A stretch of DNA of 30,708 nucleotides. Source: UBA2287 sp037442025. Lineage in GTDB: Bacteria; Bacteroidota; Bacteroidia; Bacteroidales; Tenuifilaceae. Position numbers and translations under genes: made by a program. The notes beneath the pieces were generated by a model that worked only from the letters and a program-made list of their open reading frames with translations, did no database searches and was not told where the DNA came from. The first letter of the stretch is position 1. The number at the start of each line of letters is the position of its first letter. Of this stretch, positions 15,906 to 24,063 are shown piece after piece. The stretch is from positions 1 to 30,708 of the forward strand of contig JBBIRB010000031.1 of NCBI GenBank assembly GCA_037442025.1, read 5' to 3'.

Positions 15906-17362
15906 GCTTTTTTGGGCTTATTCTTCCCAATAAATATGAAGAATTTTTTAATGTAAAGTATGTAGAAGTCGGCATTAAGAATTACTGAGTCGGTAGTGGC
16001 TTTGTACGAAAGGAATACGCCCAATGGCAGGAGTATAAAGGAAGAAACCCACATTCCGGTGTTCACCTCCCAAATCATTTCGCGGGCAAACTTTTCGCCA
16101 GTGAGAGAAATGATGTAGTAAACAACAAAAAACAGAACCGAAACCACAACGGGCATTCCCAAACCACCCTTTCGGATTATGGCACCCAATGGAGCACCAA
16201 TGAAGAAGAAAACGAAACAGGCAAACGACAGGGTGAATTTACGGTGCCACTCAACTATATGCCGAACAGCATGCTTGCCCCGATGGTACAAATCGTCCTT
16301 TACCGAAACAATGTAATTTTTCGATTGGCGGGCATTGGCAATGGCTCGTTCAATGGTTCTGAGTTGTGTTTCGCTGCTAAGCGAATTAAATAATGAGTCG
16401 GAGTTGAGAATATAGGTTGGATTTCGTAACGAGCTATGGCTAAAACTATTGGGGTTTTTAAGTAGCGAAATGTTGGCCATGTTCCTAACAGCCTGCTTTG
16501 TACGATCATCGATATCGCGAAAAAGCGAATCGCCAGTTTGGGCCAACTGGTTTAGGTTCATGGCGTGGAAGCTGCTTTTAAAGAAATCTTCGTTGGTTCG
16601 CTGCAACCCGAATCCCTTAAGTTCTAGTATCATTTCCTGCTGCTCAAAACGGTTGTTACGAGAGGGGTATTTTTTGATGGTCTGTCGTCGGTTTGGCGAG
16701 TTTTCGCTAATCTCCTCGTAGGTCGATCCACTAAAAAGGGTAACAATCATGTATTGGCTATCGTTGGTTATTCGCATGTATCCCGAGTCGGCAACCGTAA
16801 CCATCAGGTTGCCCTCGTTGGAGCGGTGGTCGTATATCATTATTCGGCGCATGAGGTTGGTTTTGGGATCCTTGCTGCCAATTTTTATGCTCAGGCCATC
16901 AATGTCGTTATTAAAAACGCCTACTTTCAACTGAAGTTCGGGACGCTGTTGCTTCACATCGTACAGGAGGCTCGAAATTTTCAGGTTGGTGTAGGGAAGT
17001 ACGTTATTTGAGAAAAAGAAGCCCCCAACCGAAATAAGTATGGTAAGAACAATAAGTGGGCTCATGATTCGAGGCAAGGAAATACCAGCCGATTTCATGG
17101 CCAGCAGCTCGTTATGCTCGCCAAAGTTTCCCATAGTCATTAGCGAGGCTAAAAGTGTAGAAAGGGGCAGAGCCATGGGTACAAGCCCAGCCGATGCGTA
17201 GAGTAATAGTTCGAGAATTACATTAAACTCGAGACCCTTTCCCACTAAATCGTCGATGTATTTCCATAGGAACTGCATGAGCAGAATAAACATAACAATG
17301 AAGAAGGTCATTATGAGGGGACCCAGGTATGAGCGGAGTACGAATAGGTGTAGGGTTTTCAC
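15902..17362 (-). CDS. LptF/LptG family permease (YjgP/YjgQ)
   Basis: This inner-membrane protein of the LPS export machinery works with the LptB ATPase to extract LPS and move it to the outer membrane. Membrane segments lie at about 15-35, 60-80 and 100-122 before a large periplasmic beta-rich domain (about 125-360). Three more follow at about 380-470. The sequence MKTLHLFVLRSYLGP is the usual start of the family. At 486 residues it is longer than E. coli LptF or LptG, mainly in the periplasmic domain, which is common in Bacteroidota. LptF versus LptG cannot be decided. It is coupled to a GT4 gene downstream. Confidence 0.93.
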   Translation of the reverse strand: MKTLHLFVLRSYLGPLIMTFFIVMFILLMQFLWKYIDDLVGKGLEFNVILELLLYASAGLVPMALPLSTLLASLMTMGNFGEHNELLAMKSAGISLPRIMSPLIVLTILISVGGFFFSNNVLPYTNLKISSLLYDVKQQRPELQLKVGVFNNDIDGLSIKIGSKDPKTNLMRRIMIYDHRSNEGNLMVTVADSGYMRITNDSQYMIVTLFSGSTYEEISENSPNRRQTIKKYPSRNNRFEQQEMILELKGFGLQRTNEDFFKSSFHAMNLNQLAQTGDSLFRDIDDRTKQAVRNMANISLLKNPNSFSHSSLRNPTYILNSDSLFNSLSSETQLRTIERAIANARQSKNYIVSVKDDLYHRGKHAVRHIVEWHRKFTLSFACFVFFFIGAPLGAIIRKGGLGMPVVVSVLFFVVYYIISLTGEKFAREMIWEVNTGMWVSSFILLPLGVFLSYKATTDSVILNADFYILYIKKFFIFIGKNKPKKA

Positions 17363-17385
17363 AGTTACAGCGCTTACATGAAGGG

Positions 17386-17393
17386 CAAAAGTA
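17386..17393 (-). promoter_or_regulatory. Candidate -7 element for lptF/G-GT4
   Basis: On the minus strand this reads TACTTTTG (TAnnTTTG), 24 bp upstream of the start. A TTG (plus-strand CAA at 17414-17416) lies 20 bp further upstream as a possible -33. Confidence 0.5.
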
Positions 17394-17453
17394 CAGTTTT
17401 TTTATTCCCTTAGCAATTACAAACGGAAGTAGCCGCGAAAAAGTATGAAGAGG

Positions 17454-17849
17454 TTATATGCCCAGATTGCGCTTGAGTTCACCAATTTGATAGTTCCACA
17501 GAGATATAGCATCGTCGGCATCGTCGTCGGCCAGGGCCTCGGTAACGTGAAGGGCCAAATCGCCAGTAAGTTCGTGCTGAAGTATTCGGAATTCGAAGTA
17601 TGCGTCGTCGGTATCTCCTTTATCAATCCAGCGGAACCGAACCAATTTATTCTCTTTAAGCGAAACGATTTCAGCTTTCTGCTCCATTCGGTTCCAGGTA
17701 AAAGTATAAACATTTCCCTGAATTGAAACATCGTCGGCAAACCATTCCGACAGTCCCGATGGAGTGCTAAGGCGGCTAAAAAGAAGTGATGGAGAGGTGT
17801 TCATGGTGAACTCAATCTCAATTTTCGATCCTACAGTAGTTGTATTCAT
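17454..17849 (-). CDS. START-like (AHSA1/SRPBCC superfamily) domain protein
   Basis: This is a 131-residue soluble protein. The pattern is that of a helix-grip fold: an N-terminal strand KIEIEFTMNTSPSLLF, then LSTPSGLSEWFADDV (the conserved 'x-x-x-L-x-x-W-F' helix of AHSA1-type proteins), beta strands with FTWNRMEQKAEI and VRFRWID, and a C-terminal helix DAISLWNYQIGELKRNL. Such proteins often bind hydrophobic ligands, but no ligand can be inferred. It precedes the lptF/G gene on the same strand with a gap of 91 bp that contains a candidate promoter, so it may be a separate unit. Confidence 0.8.
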   Translation of the reverse strand: MNTTTVGSKIEIEFTMNTSPSLLFSRLSTPSGLSEWFADDVSIQGNVYTFTWNRMEQKAEIVSLKENKLVRFRWIDKGDTDDAYFEFRILQHELTGDLALHVTEALADDDADDAISLWNYQIGELKRNLGI

Positions 17850-18022
17850 GCTTGCGTATTTTTCTTTTTTCCTTACACTTTATGCAAGGTATACATAAAT
17901 GCCATATTTGCAATAGTGGGCGACTGTTTATTTATCAACACCAAATTGCGCCGAATGTTAATATCATTAAGCAGAGCAACGAGAGTAGCACCGACACCAA
18001 ACGTATTTTTTTAGTAGAAAGG

Positions 18023-18053
18023 TTTGCGGCGAACGAAATATTTTTTACTTTTG
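18023..18053 (+). promoter_or_regulatory. Promoter of the tRNA gene (TTTG-19 bp-TACTTTTG)
   Basis: TTTG at 18023-18026, a 19-bp spacer and TACTTTTG at 18046-18053 match the Bacteroidota housekeeping promoter at both boxes. Predicted transcription start is near 18060, about 25 bp before the mature tRNA 5' end. Confidence 0.8.
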
Positions 18054-18085
18054 CCCCGCTAAAGTGCAAAAATTACGAATGTAAT

Positions 18086-18159
18086 GGCGAGGTAGCTCAG
18101 CTGGTTAGAGCGCATGATTCATAATCATGAGGTCGGCGGTTCAATCCCGCCTCTCGCTA
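18086..18159 (+). tRNA. tRNA-Met (anticodon CAT)
   Basis: A 74-nt cloverleaf can be drawn by hand. The acceptor stem is GGCGAGG / TCTCGCT (two G-U pairs) and the D-stem GCTC / GAGC. The anticodon stem CATGA / TCATG closes the loop TTCATAA, with CAT at 18120-18122. The T-stem is GGCGG / CCGCC with loop TTCAATC, and the discriminator is A. The full CCA is not encoded. The anticodon stem lacks the three G-C pairs of an initiator, so an elongator Met tRNA is most likely; a tRNA-Ile2 whose C34 becomes lysidine is the alternative. Confidence 0.95.
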
Positions 18160-18171
18160 CCTAACAAAAAT

Positions 18172-18198
18172 AAGGCTTTCAGAAATGAGAGCCTTTTT
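18172..18198 (+). terminator. Terminator after the tRNA
   Basis: AAGGCTTTC / GAGAGCCTT (one G-T pair) with a six-base loop is followed by a T-run. Twelve bases separate it from the tRNA 3' end. An A-run on the left side could make it work on the minus strand too. Confidence 0.8.
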
Positions 18199-18346
18199 CG
18201 TTCCTACCCATTGAATAAATAATTGACTACACATGTGGGGTCGAGCGGTAAAGTTGAAATATAGAGCAAGTAAATATCTGCAATGTAAAACGACGAAAAC
18301 TTTACCTGTCAATTTAGAAAAAGTAATAATAGTTTTCAAAAGAAGT

Positions 18347-21300
18347 TTAACTCATATCTGGTCTTTTCTCGAAGTGAAGTTCTGGCAGGATGATTTTTAC
18401 TTCGTGTTCTGCTCCTTCTTTTAACCAATATACGATGTAGTTAACTTTTGCGCGTTTCAATTCATAGTTTCGTTGCTTCATCGACTCAATTTGATGTATA
18501 AAGTGTGTGGAGAATTTTAAAACCGATTGTCCTTTGGGGTTCAAACATTCATCACCGTTCAAGGTTAAAGTATCTCCGCTTGTAAGTTGAGATACCAAAT
18601 ACTGTTTGTTAATGAAATAATCGAGCCAAACATCTTTGAAGGTTAAGTGCATTGCCAGTTCATTCGGAGGTAGGTAAGTGTTTTTGTCTTTCCGTTGTTC
18701 CAAATTTTCTACAGAAAGGTTGTCGAAATAATTGGAGTTCAGGTGAATGGTCAAATTCTGTTTTGATCTTGTCATCGCAACGTACAACTGTCGGTTTGCT
18801 TCGTCTGTTGAAGGGTTGAAATCCTCGAGCATTAGAAAGACATTATCAAACTCCTTACCTTTGGCTTTATGAATGGTTGAGACAAAGATTGTTTCGCCAT
18901 TGTGGGTAACAAAATCTTCTACCTTCGATTCACGAATAAAAACCTCTAGGTCTGATTTATATTTTCTTTTAGTATTGGTCTCCACAAAATCTTTAATAAT
19001 GTTGTTGCATATTTCTAGTTTTGTGCTGTTTCGATATCTGTTGGCCAGTTCTCGTTTAGCTTCACTCCAAACATCATCGCTTATTACAAATACATCATCA
19101 TCCAATTTCAGTTTGTTTAAAAAGAACCGTACTTCAGCAAGGTTATACAAGTTAAAGCTGTCGCTAGTTTGAATTAACTTTGCTCGCAATCCATTTTTTA
19201 ATAGTAGTCCTGTAACTTGTAATGCCTCTTCATTTGTTTTAGTTAGCACGCATGTTGAGCCTTTGAGGTCTGATGTGAGTATGTCGTTCACAAGAGGGGT
19301 AACCAAATTGGCACTTTGATATTTTACCAATTTAATTTTTCCATTATCTGTTTGCTTTGCAATAATTGGAGTGTCTTTTAGTCGGTGCTTAATCCGTTTT
19401 ACAAATTGGTTGGAGAACTCCACCAGGTTGTTTTTGCTTCTGTAGTTCTCTACCAACTCATGTTTGACGGCTTTGTTTACCGTGATAAACTGTTCAAGAT
19501 ATTTAGAACTTGCTCCTCGGAACTCAAAGATATTCTGGTCGTCATCGCCAACGGCAATCACTCTCATATCTTCATTTTGCTCCATTAAAGCGTTTATCAG
19601 GTTGAACTCATCCTCGTCGATATCTTGTGCCTCATCAATTACCAGAACAGTTTTTGTAATCTTACATGCTTCTACTTCTTTATTTTTGATTTTTTCAAGT
19701 GTTTTCTTTAGAATAATATCTGACTTCTCCAGACTACCAACTTTGCCCAATAGGTCGAAACAGTATGAGTGAAAAGTTTTAATTTCAATGAAGTTAGCGA
19801 CATTACCTATAAGCTTGAGTAGCCTTTTTTTGAATTCTGTTGCTGCTGCTCTTGAGAAAGTAAGCATAAGAAGCTGCTCATGTTTTACATCTTCCATTAA
19901 GAGTAACGATGCCAATTTGTGCACTAAAACTTTTGTTTTACCGCTTCCAGGGCCAGCGGCAACTACAATGTGCTTAGTTTCATTGTCTTTAATGATTTTC
20001 AGTTGAGTTGGTGATAGTTCCCCAAATAATTCTCTGAATTTGGCAGGAGTCATTTTCAATTTGAGAGCATCGGCCTTACTGCCAGGAAAGTATTTTCTTA
20101 GAAATGAAGAGTAATTTAAGTGAAAATAATCTTCAACAAACTGAAGAGCATCTCTATAGTCGCTTATCATTTTTTTTGCATACTCGCCAACAATGTGGAT
20201 TTGCTGAATCTTGTTTTCGTAAAACTGGTTGAGTTTCTCGTAATCGTCTTTTGTGTAACGTTTTTTATTATCCTGTTCTAAGCGTTCAATAGTCATGCGA
20301 TTATATACAACCAAAAAGCCTCCTTCGATTTTTATTGCGTCAATTCTAGAAAGGTAAAATAATGTATCTTCAATATCATCAATACTGATGTTTAGTTTAA
20401 ATAAGTTCTGGCTGGTTTCATAAGCATTTTTCAATTCGTGAACCGAAAATTCTATCAATACTTCTTCTTTACTTGAGTCTTCCTTTGAGGCATTTAGAAT
20501 ACTCTTTTCGTAAAGATATTCTACTAAGAACCGAGCAAGTTCATGACGTTTCTCTAATTTTTCTTTAAGTTTTTCTTTTGGCAGAAGACTGAGTAATGCA
20601 ATATGATTCTTTGGGTGCTCTATATTTTGACGCTTAATCCAATTCTTAATTGCCCAAAAATTGATAATGGTTTTGATCTTGTTAGTATTTACATCATCAC
20701 AGCCATTGGATTCAGCGGTTTCATTAAGTTCTTTAATATTAAATACTTTTTCCTGTTCTTCAAGAAGTGGGAGTAGGAAATTTTCAATTTTGCTATAGGA
20801 TAGAACAATGTTCAGTGAACGGTTCTTATTCTCTCCCTTTTTTATAAAAGCTGTCAAGTCTTTAGCATCGGCCAAAATCTTTTCCTCTCGTAGAAGGTTT
20901 ACAATGTTTATCACTTCCTCTTTTACAATGCCTAAGTGGTCGCTGATATAATCAATTCTTGATTCGGCTGTTTCGTCGTATTGTTGCTTTCTGCTTTTAC
21001 TTGAAAATAGTTTCTTGATAATTCTAATTGCCTTTTGCTTCTGCTTTTCTTCGAATTTTTCTGATACGTTTATTTTATCAATGGCTTCTTGCGCATTTTT
21101 AGAAAGAATGCTATTGGCAAAAATTCTTGGCATATTTTGTCCACGCTTCAAATAGCCAGCATCTTCCAATGCTGCTATGGCAGTGGTGACTCTTGTTTCA
21201 ATTTCAACAACATTATCGTCCCAGCCTGCCAAGCGTGCAATTTCTAAAGCAGAGTTCGAAACTGAAGAGCGAAATCTAGTTATCTCTTTTATTGCTTTCC

Positions 21301-23173
21301 AAACTTGCTGGATTTCTTTGATGGAAAGTTTGGTTTGATTTAAAAGGAAGAAATGCTTTCCAAGGTCTTCCTCGTTAAACAGAACAAAACAATCGGCGGC
21401 AATTTTTTCGTCTCGCCCTGCCCTCCCTGCTTCCTGTATGTAGTTTTCTAGTGAATCGGAAATGTCATAGTGAATTACCATTCCAACATCCTTTTTATCT
21501 ACTCCCATTCCAAAAGCTGAGGCTGCAACCATAATCTGTACATCTCCCTCAATGAATGCATTTTGGTTTGCTGTCTTTTCCTGCACATCCATTTTGCCAT
21601 GGTATGGCTTGGCGTTATATCCATCCTTAGTTAACTGTTCGGCAAGTGAATAGGCTCTGTATGTCCTTGAAACATATATGATAGTTGGGCAATTCTTCTC
21701 CTCAATTAAATCTCTTACTGTTTGATATTTTTCTTCTTTGCTCCCCTTTTCTATAACTTTATAATGAAGATTAGTTCTCGATGCTTTGGAAGTGAAGAGT
21801 TCAAGGTTAATTGAAAGTTTTTCCTTAAAGTAATCGTGGATATCTTCAATAACCTTTTGTTTTGCAGTTGCCGTGAAGCATGAAACGGGGATTCCATCTT
21901 CAAGATTTTTCTTCTCCTGGATTGACTTAATGAAATCGCCTATATATAAATAATCAACCCTGAAATCTTGCCCCCATGAAGAAAAACAGTGTGCTTCGTC
22001 AATGACAAAACGAACAATCTTTCTTCCCAAAATCAACCGTTCAATTGTTCGTGAACGCAACGACTCTGGTGAGATGTAAAGAATGGAAGCGGAACCATCT
22101 TCGACTCTTTCGAATGATTTTGCTCTTTCAATTGGGTCAAGCAAGCCATTTATTGTTACAGCCTCTGTAATTCCAGCCTTTTCAAGATTATCAACCTGGT
22201 CCTTCATTAGCGACTGCAAAGGAGATATTACAACGGTCAATCCTTTAGAACTTTCTGCACTCATTAAAGCAGGAACTTGAAAGGTGATTGACTTTCCTCC
22301 ACCTGTAGGAAATACCGCAAGTATTGATTTATTGTCGACAGCAGCCTTAACCGCTTTCTCCTGTAGCGGTTCTCCTCCATAAGTCCTGAAAGAATCAAAA
22401 CCAAAAAATCTTTTCAGTCCCTTGTGTATGTCTAATGCATTGTTGCAATATGTACAACCAGAAATGCAAGGTTTATTGCGTAATCGGAACATTATTCGTT
22501 CAACTTCGGGATAATTTTTAAGCACCCACGGAGGTGTGATAGAATGTGTTTTTTTGTTGAGAATGAAAGAACTTGTAAGAGACAAGCAGTAGGCCAACTC
22601 AATTGGATGTTCTGAAATTATTTTTGAGAGGTCAACATTTTCGCAAATTTCATTTTTAAACCTACTTCTAATGAGTTTTTCAAGTTCAGAACTTTCGCTT
22701 GTATAAGAAATGAAAAGGAAAAAGGCGTGGAACTCTTTTTTATCATTCAACAGCAAGTAGAAAATTTGTTTTAGTGATTCATCGGTTTGTTTGAAGGCAG
22801 CAATTTCATCATAAAACAAATCTTTTGCTTTGATAGAATCGTTCAAGGGGTTATTTGTGTCTTCCGATTGCAGTTTGTCGTCTTTTAGTAGTGCATGATA
22901 GGGCTTGGTTGGAAAAAGCAAGGGAGAAAGAAAGAGTGTGTCGATGATATTTGCGGTATTTACTCCTGCATTTGCCAATGCATTGCCTACATACTTTAAG
23001 TCATGATTGAATATGTTGTGTCCGCAGATGTATTTTGTACCGTTTAAAAAATGGATGAACTCAGTAAGTGAATTTTTGTGAAAAGAACTTCCATCGTCCT
23101 TGATACTTCCAATGTCAAGAATCTTTTGGCTCTTTGGTTCAATCTCGGTATCTATGAATGCAATTGAGTTCAT
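18347..23173 (-). CDS. Exonuclease-RecQ-UvrD fusion helicase
   Basis: A 1608-residue fusion. (1) An N-terminal DEDD exonuclease-like domain (1-130) has FIDTE (Asp8, Glu10), GHNIFNHD (Asp58) and NNPLND (Asp112); Asn107 stands where DEDDh enzymes carry the catalytic His. (2) A Cys cluster, Cys236, Cys240 and Cys243, precedes the helicase. (3) A RecQ SF2 helicase (about 255-640) has Walker A PTGGGKS, DEAH at 392-395 and EAGRAGRD at 581-588. (4) A long helical middle follows, then (5) a UvrD/Rep SF1 helicase (about 1050-1475) with AGPGSGKT at 1073-1080, DEAQ at 1180-1183, GDDDQNIFEFRGA, VENYRS and YVAMTRSKQN. The C-terminal 130 residues are unassigned. It probably unwinds and processes DNA in repair or defence. 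The gene is AT-rich and divergent from a hip operon. Confidence 0.9.
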   Translation of the reverse strand: MNSIAFIDTEIEPKSQKILDIGSIKDDGSSFHKNSLTEFIHFLNGTKYICGHNIFNHDLKYVGNALANAGVNTANIIDTLFLSPLLFPTKPYHALLKDDKLQSEDTNNPLNDSIKAKDLFYDEIAAFKQTDESLKQIFYLLLNDKKEFHAFFLFISYTSESSELEKLIRSRFKNEICENVDLSKIISEHPIELAYCLSLTSSFILNKKTHSITPPWVLKNYPEVERIMFRLRNKPCISGCTYCNNALDIHKGLKRFFGFDSFRTYGGEPLQEKAVKAAVDNKSILAVFPTGGGKSITFQVPALMSAESSKGLTVVISPLQSLMKDQVDNLEKAGITEAVTINGLLDPIERAKSFERVEDGSASILYISPESLRSRTIERLILGRKIVRFVIDEAHCFSSWGQDFRVDYLYIGDFIKSIQEKKNLEDGIPVSCFTATAKQKVIEDIHDYFKEKLSINLELFTSKASRTNLHYKVIEKGSKEEKYQTVRDLIEEKNCPTIIYVSRTYRAYSLAEQLTKDGYNAKPYHGKMDVQEKTANQNAFIEGDVQIMVAASAFGMGVDKKDVGMVIHYDISDSLENYIQEAGRAGRDEKIAADCFVLFNEEDLGKHFFLLNQTKLSIKEIQQVWKAIKEITRFRSSVSNSALEIARLAGWDDNVVEIETRVTTAIAALEDAGYLKRGQNMPRIFANSILSKNAQEAIDKINVSEKFEEKQKQKAIRIIKKLFSSKSRKQQYDETAESRIDYISDHLGIVKEEVINIVNLLREEKILADAKDLTAFIKKGENKNRSLNIVLSYSKIENFLLPLLEEQEKVFNIKELNETAESNGCDDVNTNKIKTIINFWAIKNWIKRQNIEHPKNHIALLSLLPKEKLKEKLEKRHELARFLVEYLYEKSILNASKEDSSKEEVLIEFSVHELKNAYETSQNLFKLNISIDDIEDTLFYLSRIDAIKIEGGFLVVYNRMTIERLEQDNKKRYTKDDYEKLNQFYENKIQQIHIVGEYAKKMISDYRDALQFVEDYFHLNYSSFLRKYFPGSKADALKLKMTPAKFRELFGELSPTQLKIIKDNETKHIVVAAGPGSGKTKVLVHKLASLLLMEDVKHEQLLMLTFSRAAATEFKKRLLKLIGNVANFIEIKTFHSYCFDLLGKVGSLEKSDIILKKTLEKIKNKEVEACKITKTVLVIDEAQDIDEDEFNLINALMEQNEDMRVIAVGDDDQNIFEFRGASSKYLEQFITVNKAVKHELVENYRSKNNLVEFSNQFVKRIKHRLKDTPIIAKQTDNGKIKLVKYQSANLVTPLVNDILTSDLKGSTCVLTKTNEEALQVTGLLLKNGLRAKLIQTSDSFNLYNLAEVRFFLNKLKLDDDVFVISDDVWSEAKRELANRYRNSTKLEICNNIIKDFVETNTKRKYKSDLEVFIRESKVEDFVTHNGETIFVSTIHKAKGKEFDNVFLMLEDFNPSTDEANRQLYVAMTRSKQNLTIHLNSNYFDNLSVENLEQRKDKNTYLPPNELAMHLTFKDVWLDYFINKQYLVSQLTSGDTLTLNGDECLNPKGQSVLKFSTHFIHQIESMKQRNYELKRAKVNYIVYWLKEGAEHEVKIILPELHFEKRPDMS

Positions 23174-23315
23174 GTTTGGTTAGTGAGGGGCTTCATTTTT
23201 TTTGTTAATGTGCATTTGTTGTTCTTTTTTGTGCGTGCTAATATTCCGATATATCCCTTTTTGATTTTTTTATTTGGATTTGCTCAATTAATAATATGAA
23301 AAAGTATATCATTGC

Positions 23316-23333
23316 TATAATGAATGCATTATA
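23316..23333. repeat. Inverted repeat, 7-bp arms
   Basis: TATAATG - AATG - CATTATA is perfect over 18 bp. It lies about 140 bp upstream of the helicase start and 190 bp upstream of the HTH gene; it is a candidate regulator site or chance AT palindrome. Confidence 0.6.
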
Positions 23334-23374
23334 AAAGTATGCAAAAGTTAGACAAATACAAATAATTTATTCAT

Positions 23375-23393
23375 AACTATATGGTTTATAGTT
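23375..23393. repeat. Inverted repeat, 7-bp arms
   Basis: AACTATA - TGGTT - TATAGTT is perfect over 19 bp, with TCAT and ATGA flanking it one base out of register. It is a candidate operator in the divergent region. Confidence 0.6.
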
Positions 23394-23450
23394 CATGAAA
23401 AGGTGTAGTTAATATTTGAGTTTTTAAATGTTTATAAATTAATCTATATT

Positions 23451-23470
23451 TAGTGCACTTAAAAGCACTA
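23451..23470. promoter_or_regulatory. Candidate HipB operator
   Basis: TAGTGC - ACTTAAAA - GCACTA is a perfect inverted repeat with 6-bp arms and an 8-bp spacer. Its right arm runs into the hip -7 element (23469-23476), so binding would block transcription. HipB-type regulators bind such palindromes upstream of their own operon; binding here is inferred. Confidence 0.6.
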
Positions 23471-23476
23471 TATTTG
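23469..23476 (+). promoter_or_regulatory. Candidate -7 element for the hip operon
   Basis: TATATTTG matches TAnnTTTG, 47 bp upstream of the HTH gene start, and overlaps the end of the 23451-23470 palindrome. Confidence 0.55.
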
Positions 23477-23523
23477 TTTTAAATGTAAAATGTTAATATA
23501 TTCGCAACTAAAAGAGCCATATA

Positions 23524-23742
23524 ATGCACATTAACGAATTAATAAAAACTGTAAAGGAACGAAGGGAAATGCTTAGGATAACTCAGGAAATCCTTGCCAG
23601 TCTTTCAGGTGTTGGGCTTCGTACCCTGAAACAATTCGAGAGTGGCAAAGGTAATCCAACAATAAAAACCTTACAGAAACTGGCCGATGTATTAGGTCTT
23701 GAGGTAAGCTTACAGGTTAAAAAACCATTAGGTAGCAAATGA
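23524..23742 (+). CDS. HipB-like HTH antitoxin/repressor
   Basis: This 72-residue protein is almost entirely a Cro/C1-type (XRE) helix-turn-helix: ERREMLRITQEILASLSGVG for the first helices, LRTLKQFESGKGNPTIKTLQ for recognition and the following helix, then LADVLGLEVSLQVKK. It ends with a short Lys-rich tail. It is the first gene of a three-gene operon and its stop overlaps the next start by 4 bases (ATGA). In HipBA and HipBST systems this protein binds operator palindromes and represses the operon; the palindrome at 23451-23470 is the natural candidate site. In HipBST it is a regulator, with the neutralising role taken by HipS. Confidence 0.85.
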   Translation: MHINELIKTVKERREMLRITQEILASLSGVGLRTLKQFESGKGNPTIKTLQKLADVLGLEVSLQVKKPLGSK

Positions 23743-24059
23743 GAAGCGCAAAAATATACTATAAGAACGAGGAGGCTGGTCTTTTAATCCAACACGATGA
23801 TGGTTCGTTTACATTCCGCTACAGCAATCTGTGGCTAGCCGACAGCGCAAAACCTTCAATAAGTTTAACGCTCCCAAAAACGCATCAGGAGTTCTATTCG
23901 CAGCACCTTTTTCCTTTTTTCTTCAGTTTGTTGCCCGAAGGGGCAAATAAGCAGTTGGCCTGCAGGTTGTTACGAATAGATGCCGATGATCATTTCGGAT
24001 TGCTGCTTGCCACGGCACAGCACGATACCATAGGCGCAGTAACCGTTGGAAAGGTTTAA
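23739..24059 (+). CDS. Stand-alone HipA N-subdomain protein (HipS-like)
   Basis: The 106-residue protein matches only the first subdomain of HipA kinases. It has the strands AKIYYKNEEAGLL and GSFTFRYSNLWLAD, then SISLTLPKT (the conserved 'slP' strand), FFFSLLPEGANKQLA (the L-L-P-E-G motif) and DHFGLLLATAQHDTIGAVTV (the 'D-x-x-G-A-v' end). In classical HipA this is fused to the kinase; here it is a separate gene between the HTH and kinase genes, as in the E. coli HipBST system, where HipS is the antitoxin for HipT. Antitoxin function is inferred from that precedent. It starts by ATGA overlap with the HTH gene. Confidence 0.82.
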   Translation: MRSAKIYYKNEEAGLLIQHDDGSFTFRYSNLWLADSAKPSISLTLPKTHQEFYSQHLFPFFFSLLPEGANKQLACRLLRIDADDHFGLLLATAQHDTIGAVTVGKV

Positions 24060-24063
24060 TAGC

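Larger units (their letters stand above)
23174..23523. other. 350-bp AT-rich divergent intergenic region with three inverted repeats
   Basis: No gene is supported. The region separates the helicase fusion (-) from the hip operon (+) and is clearly more AT-rich than its surroundings. It contains three near-perfect inverted repeats (23316-23333, 23375-23393, 23451-23470) and a TAnnTTTG element for the hip operon. No clear promoter was found for the helicase gene. Confidence 0.7.

Noticed and set aside
17840..18124. 94-codon open frame running into the tRNA
   Set aside because: It includes the tRNA promoter and half of the tRNA, which are clearly non-coding, and no start signal is present.
18157..18339. 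60-codon minus-strand frame right of the tRNA
   Set aside because: It overlaps the tRNA terminator and has no promoter or ribosome binding site.
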